The position numbers were made by a program, and so were the translations under genes. The notes beneath the pieces are model-generated. The model was not told the DNA's origin. It made no database searches and saw only the letters and a program-made list of their open reading frames with translations. Positions 11,888 to 24,421 of a stretch of 64,000 bases of DNA are shown in pieces. How positions within the stretch are numbered: the stretch's first letter is position 1; the number at the start of each line of letters is the position of its first letter. This DNA is from Psoroptes ovis (lineage: Eukaryota > Arthropoda > Arachnida > Sarcoptiformes > Psoroptidae), in NCBI GenBank assembly GCA_002943765.1, contig PQWQ01000021.1, forward strand, positions 496,001-560,000, read 5' to 3'.

Positions 11888-12184
11888 TTAGCCACTTGAA
11901 TCCGTATAATCAATCATAGTAACTGACCAGCCAATGAGTGTTGACGATGATGAGTGTTGATGAATTCTTGAAGGGTCGTTGATGGTCGATGAACCACGAA
12001 TTTCATTCAAAGAAATCGAATGAATAACGGAAATTTTGCTGAAATTTTCGAATTTGGCGCCGTAATTCTGTACCATTTTTATGAATGACTCACTCGTATT
12101 ACTGCTACACAGTTGATCAGGGTTGTCAAATGTGTCAAATGTCAGCCGTACGGCTGACATTTGGTGAGTTGAGTTTGAGACCAT
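11888..12184 (-). CDS. Candidate small protein, unrecognised
   Basis: 98-codon open frame convergent with TAT. Unlike most chance ORFs here it is not made of simple repeats, has a mixed residue content (for example SAVRLTFDTFDNPDQL and FENFSKISVIHSISLNE) and an A-rich context before its ATG. I recognise no domain, signal peptide or membrane segment. A perfect 28-bp DNA palindrome lies within codons 8-17. It could be a whole small gene, the last exon of a larger one, or chance. Confidence 0.3.
   Translation of the reverse strand: MVSNSTHQMSAVRLTFDTFDNPDQLCSSNTSESFIKMVQNYGAKFENFSKISVIHSISLNEIRGSSTINDPSRIHQHSSSSTLIGWSVTMIDYTDSSG
12136..12163. repeat. Perfect 28-bp palindrome
   Basis: Reads the same on both strands without a spacer: CAAATGTCAGCCG, then the centre TA, then CGGCTGACATTTG. 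Confidence 0.95.
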
Positions 12185-13091
12185 TTTTCCAATTTTGATG
12201 TGTCTGGTTAATTAATTACGATAAGCGATCATCATTACTAGTCAATGACCGTACAAAGTCTTCAGAGGCCAGAAAAAATATGGTCTCACGGGACCCTCAT
12301 AAATCCACTCAAAAAACTGTCAAAAATTGTAACACAAGTCCAAATATGAAATTGATACTTTTGAAAATCATCAAACATCACGTGACATCGAATCTACTGG
12401 CCAAAAGAGTCGAAGATTTCATAGCTTTCAATCACAAAAATTCAATAAAAACTAAACGGCCTAGGCCTTAGGACCCTAAGACTACCTTCGAATGACTCTC
12501 TGATAACCCTTATGATGCTCACTTACTCGTCGATGATGACTAGGCTTCAACCCGTGGTGAAAAACAGTGAAAATCTCACGAAAACCCGTGGCGAAAAAGC
12601 CCGTTTTCATCAACGAAAATCATTCGAATCCAAAGATAAGTGGACAAACTGAAAATTTTACGCGTACACATTTTATGAATGATTATCATCAAATCATCAT
12701 GAAATCATTGATAAATTTTGTTTTCAGAAAATTTTTTCTGAAAATTTCTCTTAGAAAATTTCTCAGAGAAACTCATCAAAAACAGTATCAAATTACCATC
12801 CAAAAAGCACCCAAAGCAATGATATGATGATGATCATCATGATCATCATTGTAAATCGTGATTTATGGATTTTCTTATATATGGGACTAGTAATTGATGA
12901 AGTGTATATGGTAATTGATGATGATACGAACGAATCAAATTAAATCAAATTTAATTCGTTTAAATTTTTTGATTTTATCAAATGATTTTCGAATGATTTT
13001 GATTGATTTTGATTTTTGTCCAAAAAAAAAGAAGAAAAAATCAAAATGTTTTGATAGAAAATTGATACAAATTTTGCAGCAAAAAAAAATA

Positions 13092-13171
13092 TTAGGTTGT
13101 CCGAAAAGTTCATTCCGCTTAATCAATATATTTGCTCATAAAAATCGGCCATAACTTTCCGGACAACCTGA
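13092..13171. mobile_element. 80-bp hairpin MITE, asymmetric class
   Basis: Starts TTAGGTTGTCCGAAAAGTTC next to TA and ends TTTCCGGACAACCTGA next to TA; inner part has CATTCCGCTTAATC on one side and AAAATCGGCC on the other. Confidence 0.9.
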
Positions 13172-13444
13172 TAGAAACAAACGATATGAAATTGAAATGA
13201 AAAATGTATCAAATTTCATCTCTGGCGATTCATGTTGAAAAATAGTGAAATGTGGCCAAATGTTGAGTTTTTGTTTTTTTTTAGTGGAAAAAAAATTGAT
13301 AGATTATCGATTATTAATGCATTTTTTATGATTATTTTTTTACGATTTTCTCGATTATTTTACGAGATTTTATTTATTTAATTTTTTTTGTGCTCAAGTT
13401 TATGTTTAAGTGTTATTTATCCTGCGAGAAAAAATGCTTAGTTA

Positions 13445-13713
13445 CAGTGGTTCTCAACCGTTTTTTGTTACTTTTCCATTCATAACCTCACACACAATCA
13501 ACAATCACTTGAACACCTCTTGACCAAAAGGCTGATTGTCATCTGGATAAGATCTGAAAAATGATTAGGGGTCATCCGCAAAGTTTTCCAAGCAAAAACT
13601 TTACAAATTGAAAAGACTACTGCGAATTCTTTTCGGAAAATTTTTCGCCGAAAATTTCCCCGTAAATTTTACAATTTTGCAAACTTTATAAAAGTACCGT
13701 TTGAGAACCACTG
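13445..13713. mobile_element. hAT-like non-autonomous element
   Basis: Inverted ends CAGTGGTTCTCAACCG and the complement of CAGTGGTTCTCAAACG, 269 bp apart. This is the classic end sequence of many animal hAT elements. No transposase frame inside; no clear 8-bp duplication, so it is old. Confidence 0.65.
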
Positions 13714-15269
13714 TGAATTATTTATTTGCCACTAAAATAAACATAAAAACTAATCGAAAATTGATTTTCGAGTTTCTCTGACAAATTTTTCAATTTTTTT
13801 TCACTGACAAATTGACAAGTAAATAAAAACCAATAATAAATGAAATCAATGATATACTGTATCTGTGTATCTCTCTGTGCTTTCTCTGTGTGCTTTTTTG
13901 TTTTTATAATCAATTTGTATCAATTTTTTGATTTGTGACTGTGTGTTTCTAAGTGTTTGTTTGTGTTTATTTACTTCTTTGGTGGATTCATGCACAGTCA
14001 ATATGTTTGGCTGCCTGGCTGGTGGTTTGGGGGTCTGGAGGCCAGCTGGTGGGCCAGTTGGCCAGTCGTTTGGTTAGCTCCGTACCGGGTTCCTTACAGG
14101 CCCCGTCCCGGGTGAGTATCTGAGTGTTTAAGACTGATCGAATCAACTTTGAAAGTCAACTATTTTGACCCATGGGGGGTTTCGCCGGGTGTCTCGAACC
14201 ACTTCAAGTTTGGGTAAGTGTAGCTTTGTGTGGTTATGTGTCTATGCGTATTATAATCCTTGATAAGATTTATGATCTGATTTATTTGTCAATTTTTTTT
14301 TGGCTGCTGCCAAAAAAAAAAATTGCGAGATTTAAATCGTTGAAATCCAGTTAATTCCTGTATTTTTTTTCTGGGTGTAAGAAATTTTCTCGGAATTTTT
14401 TTTTGGTTCGGGAAAGTTCCTGGAAATTTACGACATCTTTGAAGAAGTATCTTGTCTTTGAATGGCTCAGTACTCGAAGGTTCCTCATCGTTGAATGTAC
14501 TTGTACATGCTCTTGACTCGAAGACCTTTTTTTTGATAAAGATTAGAAGCTCGAAGGTTAGACCCTCTTGGGTAAGATTATGTCATCAAACAGTCGGCGA
14601 CAACAACCGCAATAACGAACCTTACGTTAGGATTCGGTTTGAGAGGCTTCTAGAGGTTTTAAGAGGCTTCTATGAGGTTTTGATCTCTGTTTGTTGTGGC
14701 TTAATTTTCATTATTCTTGAGCATCTTGATGCAACTGTATCGAATTACAGTTTTGAGAAACTTTCCTGGAAACTTCTGGGAAATTTCGGGAATTTTCCGA
14801 AAACTTTTTTTCCAAAAATTTCCTGGAAAGTTTCTCTCCATTTTGACTAACGAATGATGAATAAAACATTTCAAAAAATCAAATCAAAAATCATTCAATT
14901 CGTCAAATCACCAATCACATCACCAACAATCAACTGATAATCATCATCCACAAATGACATGATCATTTTAAATCAAAATTTTCAAATTTTTAAATTTTTG
15001 AAATTTGATCCGATGAATCAAAAAAAAAAAAAAACATCAAGAAGGGGGCATCACTGACAAAAAAAGTGGGCGTCACTTTTGATTGATTGATAACCAATCA
15101 AAATTCGATTAAATTTGATTAAAAATTCGTTCGAAAATTTCTGATCCCAATCAAATCAGTAATGATACAGTATCAAATTTCATATCAGCTGATTTCGTAT
15201 CGACCAATCAAAATCGTTCGAAATTTTCAATTTAGATTCGAATTCGATTTGGATTCGAATTTGATTTTA

Positions 15270-15349
15270 TTTGGTTGTCCCATAAGTTCTTGCCGTTTTT
15301 TAAATTTTTTTTTATTCAAAAAGCGGCAAGAACTTATGGGACAACCTAA
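15270..15349. mobile_element. 80-bp hairpin MITE, T/A-loop class
   Basis: TTTGGTTGTCCCATAAGTTC start, ACTTATGGGACAACCTAA end, TA on each side; arms pair over about 30 bp with a short T-rich loop. Confidence 0.95.
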
Positions 15350-16024
15350 TAGATTTGAATTCGTTGATTTTGTATCAAATTTCTTCGAATGATTTCTGAT
15401 GATTTGCGTTGTCAGTGCTGTTTATTTTGATGATCAATTTGATCAAGTTTTAAAGCTGATAAATTTTTGCCTTTTTAAGACTTTTTAAGAGGTTTTCGAA
15501 GAGGTTTTTGCATCCCATTTTTTATTTGTTCATAAATAGCGTGTTTGTTACACATGTTTACATTGTAAAATGAAATAAACTTTGATTTACTTTGTTTCAA
15601 AATTTCAATTTTTCAAGGTCATTCAAAGGCACTAAAAGGTCAAAGATTTTTGTAATAAAAGGTAGTCCAATTACTAGAAGTAATTACTGTAATCGAATCA
15701 AGAGAATCTTCTCAGTAATCCTCCTGATCTTTATCCTCTTGTTGATCCAATGTTCACCTCGAATCAGGGGAATTTTAGGGGCGAAGAAATTTTCCGAGGA
15801 AATTTCCCGAAAATTTTACTGATTTTTCCCGAGATTTTTCCACGGAAATTTCCCCGAAAATTTCTCGAAGAAATGTTCCCAGAAACTTTTCCTCTCTTCA
15901 CCATTCATAATTTTTTATGATATATTCTTACAGTGACAATGGTGGTGGTGGTGGTGGTGGATACATTTCTTCGTAGCTGAACATGGATACATTCCACAGA
16001 TACAAGCAAATAGATACACAAATA

Positions 16025-16104
16025 TTGGGTTGTCCCATAAGTTCTTGCCGTTTTTTTGAATAGAAAAAATTTAGAAAACGGCCAGAACTTATGGGACAAC
16101 CCAA
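16025..16104. mobile_element. 80-bp hairpin MITE, T/A-loop class
   Basis: TTGGGTTGTCCCATAAGTTC start and GGGACAACCCAA end; left TA kept, right target base changed. Confidence 0.92.
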
Positions 16105-17100
16105 AAGATACAAGCGATTGACACACTTGTCACATAAGTAAACAACAAACACAAACAGCACAAATCATGTTCATATCTTGCGTAGGTGTTTTGTGTGTTT
16201 TCGAATGATTTTCACAAGAAAAATTTACGAGTGTTTACGCGATCAACAACAAAATGTGATCATTTATGAATGGCCCCCACTACCACCACCACCATTCATA
16301 TATCACCGATGATTGATGACTGCAATTGAAGTGTAAACACATTTAAATTTCTTTAAGAAAATTTAAAAATATTTTGACACTTAATTAAGTCATTTTTTTC
16401 TTAAAAAATTTTTCCGGTGTCAAAATATTTAAAAGGGGTCAAAGGGGTCAAACCTTTTGTGAAAAGGGTCAAATCCTATTAAAAAATGTGACATTTATAC
16501 CCTTTGACCCTTTGTTTGTTTGTATTTTTGTCAGATAAATGAATTTACGCTTGAAAAGCCTAACAATCTTTCAAGGGTTATACCCTGAATCCCTTGAATA
16601 CCGTTTGACAAGCTCAGCAGCAATCACCTGTGTTGAGTGAGCAGCAGCAGCTACAAAGGGTTATATCCTTACAAATACAAAAAAGTTGTTTTTGATGATT
16701 CTTGAAAATCATATCTGTAAACAAATCACACTCATTCACACACCTAAGGTGACACACCTTTAAAATTGTTACACATCGAAACAATTTTTTGAGTGTAACA
16801 AAGGTGGGTGGCCAATTACCTGACAGCTGACACTTTCCCCCCTTCCCCACCACCGCAACCACCACCACCAACTGATTCTTTGACAATTTAATTTGTAAAT
16901 TATTTGTTTGACACTTCAGAATTACACACACAGGTGTGCAAAATTTTCATTTTTTGAAATTTCAAAACCCAAAGTGGTAAAGGGTCACTTTTGGGAAATT
17001 TTCCTGGAAATCAAAAATTGCATATTTTTATTTCACACTTCTCATATTTCCAAGAATCTTTCTCCTTTACCCCATGGTCATAGAATGAAACTCCCAAAAC

Positions 17101-17119
17101 CGCCACCAGATGGCAGCAG
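17101..17119 (+). promoter_or_regulatory. CTCF-like motif in the Iroquois 5' desert
   Basis: CGCCACCAGATGGCAGCAG fits CCACCAG plus GATGGCAG of the CTCF consensus, on the same strand as the site after TAT, 5.3 kb away. Confidence 0.4.
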
Positions 17120-17408
17120 TCGACCGTCAGATTTTTTTTTTGAAAATCCACGAATTTTCACCAGCTGAAAAAAAAAACTTTGAATTAACCTCGACCGCGC
17201 GAAAAGATGCTCGGACACACCCCTTTATTTAGTGGTCTGAATTTTTCAAATTTCGATAAATCATTTCGAACACTTTGAACCGATTTCTTCCGATGTCATC
17301 CACCCTTCATCTTAGGTCTGTCTTGATTCGAATTTTCCAAAATATTATCTGCCCTTCTTCCGTCTGTCCTTGCTTTTCTTTGGGCAACAACAAAGAAAAA
17401 CCTTTATA

Positions 17409-17488
17409 TTAGGTTGTCCCATAAGTTCTGGCCGTTTTTTAAATTTTTTTTTCATTCAAAAAACGGCAAGAACTTATGGGACAACCTT
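17409..17488. mobile_element. 80-bp hairpin MITE, T/A-loop class
   Basis: TTAGGTTGTCCCATAAGTTC start after TA; right end GGGACAACCTTTG has lost the last matching bases. Confidence 0.92.
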
Positions 17489-18789
17489 TGTATAAATGAA
17501 AAACTCGAAATCAAATCCAATCAAAAAGGATACAATCGTCTTCTCTCCCCCTCCTCCTCCTTCTACTGATTTCCAAAGATTTTGTTTTCTGATTTCTTAC
17601 GATCCTTTTCGAATCTGAAAGAAAATCATTGATTTCTTAGCATTTCGGAGCCCGAAAAACAATCAAATGATCTTAAACCATCATCATCATCTCATACACC
17701 CAAACAAAATGTGAAACAAATCGAATCAAAATTTGCTTCGAAATTCGAAAATCGAACGAAAATCAACGAAAAAAATCGAATCAATTTCATTCGAAATTCA
17801 TTTTGCTCAGCTTTTTCTCTGATTGAATTTCCATTGAATTTCAATCAGAGAAAACCATCGAAAACAACAAACGTAGACATTCATTGATTGAAAAAAAAAT
17901 GGAAGGCGAAAATCAAATTTGTTTGTGTGTACGATAAGTAATGTCGTGGATAAGAAAAGTGATGCACTCAGAAACAAACAAAAAAAAAAAAAATCATTTT
18001 TTCATTTTCCTCCACAGTGAAAAACATCAATTTTGACTTTTTTTGGTGTAAAAAAAATTGAACAAATTTCATTTGTCACAAAACAAAGTCAAATCCACAG
18101 GAAACGCCTTTGTAGGCGGAATTTTACAGATTCCACTAATTTTGATTGGCCAAATTGGCGAATCTGAAGGCGGTGCTTGTCGTTTGATTGGCCAATCAGA
18201 GTAGGGCTGCGGAGAAAATGTCTACAAATTTTTTTTTCGATTACACACAGAAAAAAAAACTTGAAACTTTTTTTTTTTTTTTTTGAAAAACCAAAAATGT
18301 TATCATTTGTTTTGATTGCATGCATTTACAAGTTGTAACTTGTGACAAGAAAAACATTTGTTAGTTGTTTACAACAACAACAACAACAACAACAGCAACA
18401 AACATTGAACAATTTAATTCAATGCTACAACAACAACGATTCGTAACAAAAAAAAATCATAAACAATGTTACGGGCTGAAAAGAAACGAAAAAAAAAAAA
18501 CCGAAAACATTTTTGTGTGGAAAAAAACACGGTGGTAGAAGCACGGCTGATAGAAGCAGGCCATGAAAAGCAACTCGTAACTACGAAATATGCCACTACC
18601 CGCGATGGGCGGAGTTTGAAAATGTAAAAATTTTTTTGGTCGAAAAAAAACACTGAAAAAAATTGTAAAACATAACGACAATGACAATCGATGACAATGA
18701 CAATCGATGATAACAACAACAACAACAATGACAACTACAAATGATTCGGTTGTTCAGTTGTTCGTTTGTTGGTACAAGTTGTACACATT

Positions 18790-18817
18790 TGTGTGTGTGT
18801 GTGTGTGTGTGTGTGTG
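18790..18817. repeat. TG microsatellite
   Basis: Fourteen TG dinucleotides without interruption. Confidence 0.97.
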
Positions 18818-19093
18818 GTACACGATGAGAGCATTTGAATTTGTAAAGAGAAAGAGGAGGAAGAGGAGCGAGCGAGAGGAGAATTACATGCTCCATAATG
18901 GTAACAACAACACCACACATACACATAGACAAATGTTTTTTGTTGTAGGTACAAAATGATTCATGTTCTTTTTTTTTTGTTTGTGACTACTTGTATTTGT
19001 TATGCTTCTCTTCTCTTTTGCTACTGCTACTACTACTACTACAATTACGACGATTTTTTTTTTGAGTGCATGCATGTAATAATACGCTTGTAA

Positions 19094-19096
<3 letters not shown>

Positions 19097-19127
<31 letters not shown>
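19097..19127. repeat. ATT microsatellite
   Basis: About ten ATT units. Confidence 0.95.
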
Positions 19128-20255
19128 CAGTGTAAGTAGTTGTTTGTTTGTTACAAGTGTTGTTTTACAACACCACAAACAAATGAATGTTATACAAAAG
19201 CGAAATGAGGAGGAAAAACATTTTTTTTTCTACTCAGTGGAACAAATTTTTTTTTCATTTTTCACAGTGTAGAGTCCCGCCCCTTTTTTTTCTCATTTGT
19301 TATTTTTGATCTGTTTTTGTTTCGTTCACAAATTCTGGGATGTTTTCATTTGTCCAATCATGTTTTTTTTGTTGGTTGTTCCGAAACAAAAAAAAAAAAT
19401 TACACATGTACAAACAATATGTTAAACAGAATGGAGAAAAAAAACAGAAAAAGGGGCGGAGCATAAACCAAAAAAAAAGCATTAAACCAATCCCATGTTT
19501 CCATTTGTTTTACAACAACCAAAAAAAAAAACATTTGTAAAACATGCATAACTACAACTACACAACTACTCTATTCCCGTTAGACCTTTTTTTTTTTTTT
19601 TTTTGGTACAATCAAATGAACAAATAGCAGAGAGAGGAGAGAGAAAGAGAACATACAAGAACACACGCAAAACTACAATTGTCAAAACAGCCAATTACAC
19701 ATGTGCAATTAATGTTCGGACACGCCCACTTTTTATGGAAAAAACATTGTAATTCGTTGTTGTTGATTGGAAAACACACATTACAACATTACAACTTGTA
19801 GAACAGAGATAAGCACATACACACAGAAAAAGAACAAGAAGCATAATAAAAAGCTACAACAAATGATCATGAGTGAGATAAAGCCAAGATAACAACACAT
19901 GAAAAACAGCAAAAAAAAACATTTGTACTACACGCAGACAAACAAATGCCAAAAAAAAAAACAACAAAAATTTCGACAACCTTCTTTCTGCGTCTGCTCG
20001 CCACTGGTTCTTGTTTTCCACTAAAATACGTACACTATGAGTGCCGTAAAGGAGACAATCGAGCTCAGAGCTCATTGTCTACTTGTGTAAAATGTATATG
20101 AGAGCAATGAGAATGAGGAGCATACACAGAGAATGAGGAGCACATCATACACACACAGAGACACAGAAAACAACAAAATGAAACAATAACCAAAAACTAC
20201 AACCGATTGTTGTGTATACTGAACAAATGATAACAACATTTGTGAATTGAATAAT

Positions 20256-20272
20256 GAGAGAGAGAGAGAGAG
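20256..20272. repeat. GA microsatellite
   Basis: Eight GA units after ATAAT. Confidence 0.95.
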
Positions 20273-21798
20273 CAAGCAAATTTATGCTAACATTAGTTTT
20301 TCTTTGCCTTCATTCACTGCTAACACAACAAAAAAAACAGCAGCGTTACACATTGAAAAAAACATTTGATAAACATACAACGTATAAACATGCTTGTATA
20401 TGTGTGTGTGTGTGTGTAGTATGCATATGTATATGATATGGTATGTAATAATATAACAAACATTTGTACACATAGAACAAATGACTATCAATGTGTGTAA
20501 TAATACATGCATGTTGTATACATGAATGTATACAAATGTACAACATATTTGTTACAAAAAATGTTTTTTTTTTTGGTTTTTTTATACGTTGATAGTTGTT
20601 GTTATTAGTAGTTGTTCGGGGGTTGTTTTGGTTATTATTACTTGTCATTTGTATGTGTAAAATATATTTGTATGTTTGTATGTTATGTTATTTTTCACTG
20701 TGTATGTTTTTCACTGTGTATGTTTATATGTTGTCAAATTTACTTGTATTTTGCTGCTGCTGCTATTAGTTGTTTTTCTGTGTGTAGTGTGTGTGTTATC
20801 TCTTCACTGTGTTAAACAGTGGTTGTTCTCTTGTCGTCGTTGATTGTTCATTTTTTGATTCTCAAAAAAATGAAATAAATGTTCATCTTGTCATATCTCA
20901 GTGTATGTCTATGTGAATGTGTTTGTCAGTGTCGATGTGGTAAGCGCCATTCATGTATTTAGTACATGTTTTTTTGTTAGTCTTATGTATGAACATGTTA
21001 CACAGTGAAAAAAAAATTCAGTTTGAATTTGTCATTTGATGAATTTACAAGTTTTTTTTGTCAGTGTTTTTGAAATATTTTTCCAAGTGAAGACTTGCAA
21101 ATGAAAAAACTTGTAATTTTTTTTTCCATTTTTCAAAGTGTTCATAGCTTGCGCGGCCAGCGATTAACGAACCTTTCGATTGCGCTTGTTGTTTTGAGCG
21201 TAGCAAGTTTTTTTTTTGTATTCAGCAGTTTTTCTTAAAGATTCATTGCCAAATTTTCTTAAGATTCTCCTCAGTGATTTTCTTAAGATTTTCTTCAGAA
21301 ATTTTTCTAAGTTTTCCAAGTGTTTCTATATCTCCAAGATTAACCTTCAAGTTGTTAACCTCCAAGTTTTACCGAGAAAATTTTTTGAAATTCCCGAAAA
21401 TTTCCCGAAAAGTTTCCAAGTTTTACGGAAAATTTCCCGAAAATTTTTCCAATTTTTTTCGGTCACAAAAAATCCACATACAACGTACACCATCATTTGT
21501 TAAAATCTGAATGTTTCAATGACCAATCAAAAACGATTCATTCACATTAATTAATTACAATCGTCCAATCAACGACAAGATTCCAAAGATTTGCGGTTTT
21601 TTTTTCCATTGTTTCAATCAACTACTACACTTATAGCATCTCCCCCCCCTCATTTTCAGCCAATCAAAACCATCAAACTAGGGAAAAATCCACCAATCAC
21701 ATAGAGCCGACCGAAAAATAGAAAAAATTTTTGAATCTATAAACAAGAATCATTTTTGCGCCGCATCCAATTTTCGACTATTTTTTCAGTGTTTACAC

Positions 21799-21985
21799 CA
21801 GTCATTCTCAACCTTTTTTTCGCCGCGGCACACTGAAAAAAGGAAAAGCCTTTATTTCCAAAATCTTGCGGCACACCAAGTAAGGGAATAGTAAAGGAAT
21901 GAGTTAGATTTCCGAAATTTGGCGGCACATTTTTGGAATCTGGCGGAACACTAAAGTGCCGCGGAACACCGGTTGAGAATAACTG
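21799..21985. mobile_element. hAT-like non-autonomous element with perfect 8-bp target duplication
   Basis: 187 bp, ends CAGTCATTCTCAACC and the complement CAGTTATTCTCAACCGG. GTTTACAC is present directly outside both ends (21791-21798 and 21986-21993), the 8-bp signature of hAT insertion. The inside repeats GCCGCGG and GCGGCACAC words, seen in several animal hAT families. No transposase. Confidence 0.88.
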
Positions 21986-22053
21986 GTTTACACATTCAAC
22001 ACTTGAAAACATCATTATCATCACTTGAAAATCTTTAAAATTTTTAATTGTGA

Positions 22054-22112
22054 ATTTAATTAATTAATTAATTAATTAGTTTAATTAATTAATTGTTAAT
22101 TAATTAATTAAT
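22054..22112. repeat. AATT array
   Basis: Nearly continuous TTAA/AATT tetramers; similar arrays occur at 22617-22640 and 38948-38991. Confidence 0.9.
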
Positions 22113-24341
22113 CAAAATTTGTTTTTCAATGAATCAATTTCAAACATCGTCAGCGAGAATCGATCAATCAACCAATCATATTCAACCGATTCATCCGAAG
22201 AATATCAAATTTAACCAATCAAATAACCGAAACATCAAACAACAACCAATCAGATTCGAATACAACATCAATCAAAAGAATTAATCAACCAATCACAAAT
22301 TCCTGAAACATCAAAAGAATCGATTAATCAACCAATCAAATTCAATTTAATCAATTTCTATCTTTATCCCAGAATCTTCGATGATCTATAACCTTTGACA
22401 CAATAATAACAATAACCCTGTTGAATACTGCGTCTATCATTTGAACAACCAAAGCAAATCGACTGTATCATCGAATCTATCGGCCCAATAATATCTATCA
22501 TTGAATTGAATTGATCAAACAAAAACTTTGATTGACTTTGATCCACATATTTTATTTATTTCTATGTAAACATTGATCTCAATCTCAAATCAATTAATTA
22601 ATCAACAATATTTTTCAATTAATTAATTAATTAATTAATCAACTTATCAAATCAAACAATTGATTAATTAAACAATTGTCGTTTAAGTTTATCTAATCAA
22701 ATCAAAAATCAATTAATTGACAAACACAATAGTAATCGACAAACATTGCTCAACTCGTCCAAATCAACAAGAATGCAACAAAACGACAGATAAACACATC
22801 GATAATCAATCAATCAATCGACTGATTAGGACACAATCATTTGATTACGTGACAAATTGTGTCCTTAGGCACGTAACACGTTCCCTTGAAAATACGTGTT
22901 TCAAAGAAATTTCTCAAAGAAATCATCGATCATCATCGCCGGGAATAGTTCCCGGAATTTTTTCGACACCAATCATTGAATTACACCCCAAAAATTGACA
23001 AGTGACAAGTACTCGATCAATGACAAATTGAAATTTTTGATTAATTAATTAATCAAAATCCAATCAAATTAATTAAAAATTAATTAATTAACAAAGCTTT
23101 AATTGCGTCGTATTTATGTTGAAATTGGCAAAATTTCTGATTGCGTTTCTTTCAATCACCAATTGTATGTCATTGCATTTGTGAATGTGCTTGTGTTTAT
23201 GCTTGTTTGTGTTTAATTGTGTTAATCATTTTGTATCTGTTTTGTGTTTGTTTGATTGTGTTTACCCATATTTTTGTTAATTATTTGTTCGATTGTTTGT
23301 TGGCCCATTCATACATTCAATGATTGCAGTGTTTTCACCAGAAATTTTCTCGGAAATTTTTTTCGTGTTTTTTTCGGTGTAATTTTCCAAGTGTTTCATT
23401 TGTTGTTTTCTGATTTTAATCAACGGATTTTAATGAAGTTTCAATTAATTAATTCCATCAATATATTCTGTTGTTTTGTTACGACATATGTGAATCATCC
23501 TTTGTTTTTTTTGGTACTTCGACAACAACAAAAGTGGTAAGTTTTTTCTCGAAAATTTTCTTTTGTTTTCCACGATTGATACAATATAAAGTTGAATACA
23601 TGACTCAAAACAATACGATTGATACACGCCCCCTACACACACGTAATTAATCGTTAATTAGTCATTGAATTTTCGGAAACTTTCCGAAAGTATCCAAGAA
23701 TCTTTCCAAGAAAATTTCTCCCATCAAGTCTAAGGTGGAAACCTTTGCCAGCCACAATCTCGAGGCTCAGCGGCAACTGCTTTCGGACCTCTGCCCGCTC
23801 GACGGCTGTTTTTAGCCGTCAAGATTCACCAAGACCAGAACCTCTTACCCTCTGATGATGATCATCATCATCATAATTTGATCATCTAGTTGTTATCACC
23901 TCAAACAAAAACAAATGATTGATTAAGGTTAGTACCTAATAAGCTGATTTTGATCATTTGTTTGTTTGTTTGTTTGTTTATTGATTAGTTAGGTGATGAT
24001 TTATCAGGTGCCTACCTTTGATTGTGTTCGATGATAATAAAAATCACCTTCACGAATCTTGCAAATTTTCAAAGCTGATCAATTTCTTACGAGAGGGGGG
24101 AGAGCGGGGGATGGAGAAGGGGGCAAAGAGGGAAATGGAGGGGCGAAGGGGCAAAACAAGCTAACAAACGAGCAAACTAGGCGAGACACAGTACAATAAT
24201 GAAATGATCATCATAATCAATGTTATTTGAATACAAATGATCGCTCATTTGATACTTGTTAAGATTTTTGTTAGTTTTTCTTTGAATTTTATTTGATTTT
24301 AGGGTCATTCATAAATAAAGTAATAAAATTTATTTGAATTA

Positions 24342-24421
24342 TTAGGTTGTCCGAAAAGTTTTTGCCGATTATATCGTAGGAAATTATGAGAAAATCGGCA
24401 AGAACTTATCGGACAACCTAA
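24342..24421. mobile_element. 80-bp hairpin MITE, TATATCGTAG-loop class
   Basis: TTAGGTTGTCCGAAAAGTTT start, CTTATCGGACAACCTAA end, TA both sides; loop carries ATTATATCGTAGG. The two arms belong to different subtypes (GAAAAG left, GATAAG right). Confidence 0.93.

Larger units (their letters stand above)
12185..17490. other. Left part of the Iroquois 5' desert
   Basis: No supported gene. Holds four hairpin MITEs, one hAT-like element, a GC-rich patch at 13995-14110 (GGCCAGCTGG and CCAGTTGGCC words), a cluster of GGAAATTTCCC words at 15779-15895, a loose inverted repeat with arms around AATATTTTGACAC at 16362-16380 and 16418-16434, and the CTCF-like site at 17101. The Cys-rich minus-strand ORF at 16614-16931 has no recognisable features. 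Confidence 0.6.
17491..24341. other. MITE-free central part of the Iroquois 5' desert
   Basis: 6.9 kb without any 80-bp hairpin MITE and without a supported gene. Dominated by long A and T runs, TG, GA and ATT microsatellites and a recurring word AAACATTTGT (18.3-20.6 kb). Contains one clear hAT-like insertion (21799), AATT arrays, GGAAATTTCCC words around 21361-21450 and a purine-rich stretch at 24090-24160. The 5' end of the Iroquois transcript may lie here, but I cannot place a promoter. Confidence 0.6.

Noticed and set aside
16614..16931. 105-codon minus-strand ORF with many cysteines
   Set aside because: No signal peptide or known cysteine pattern; composition follows the local TG/CA-rich DNA.
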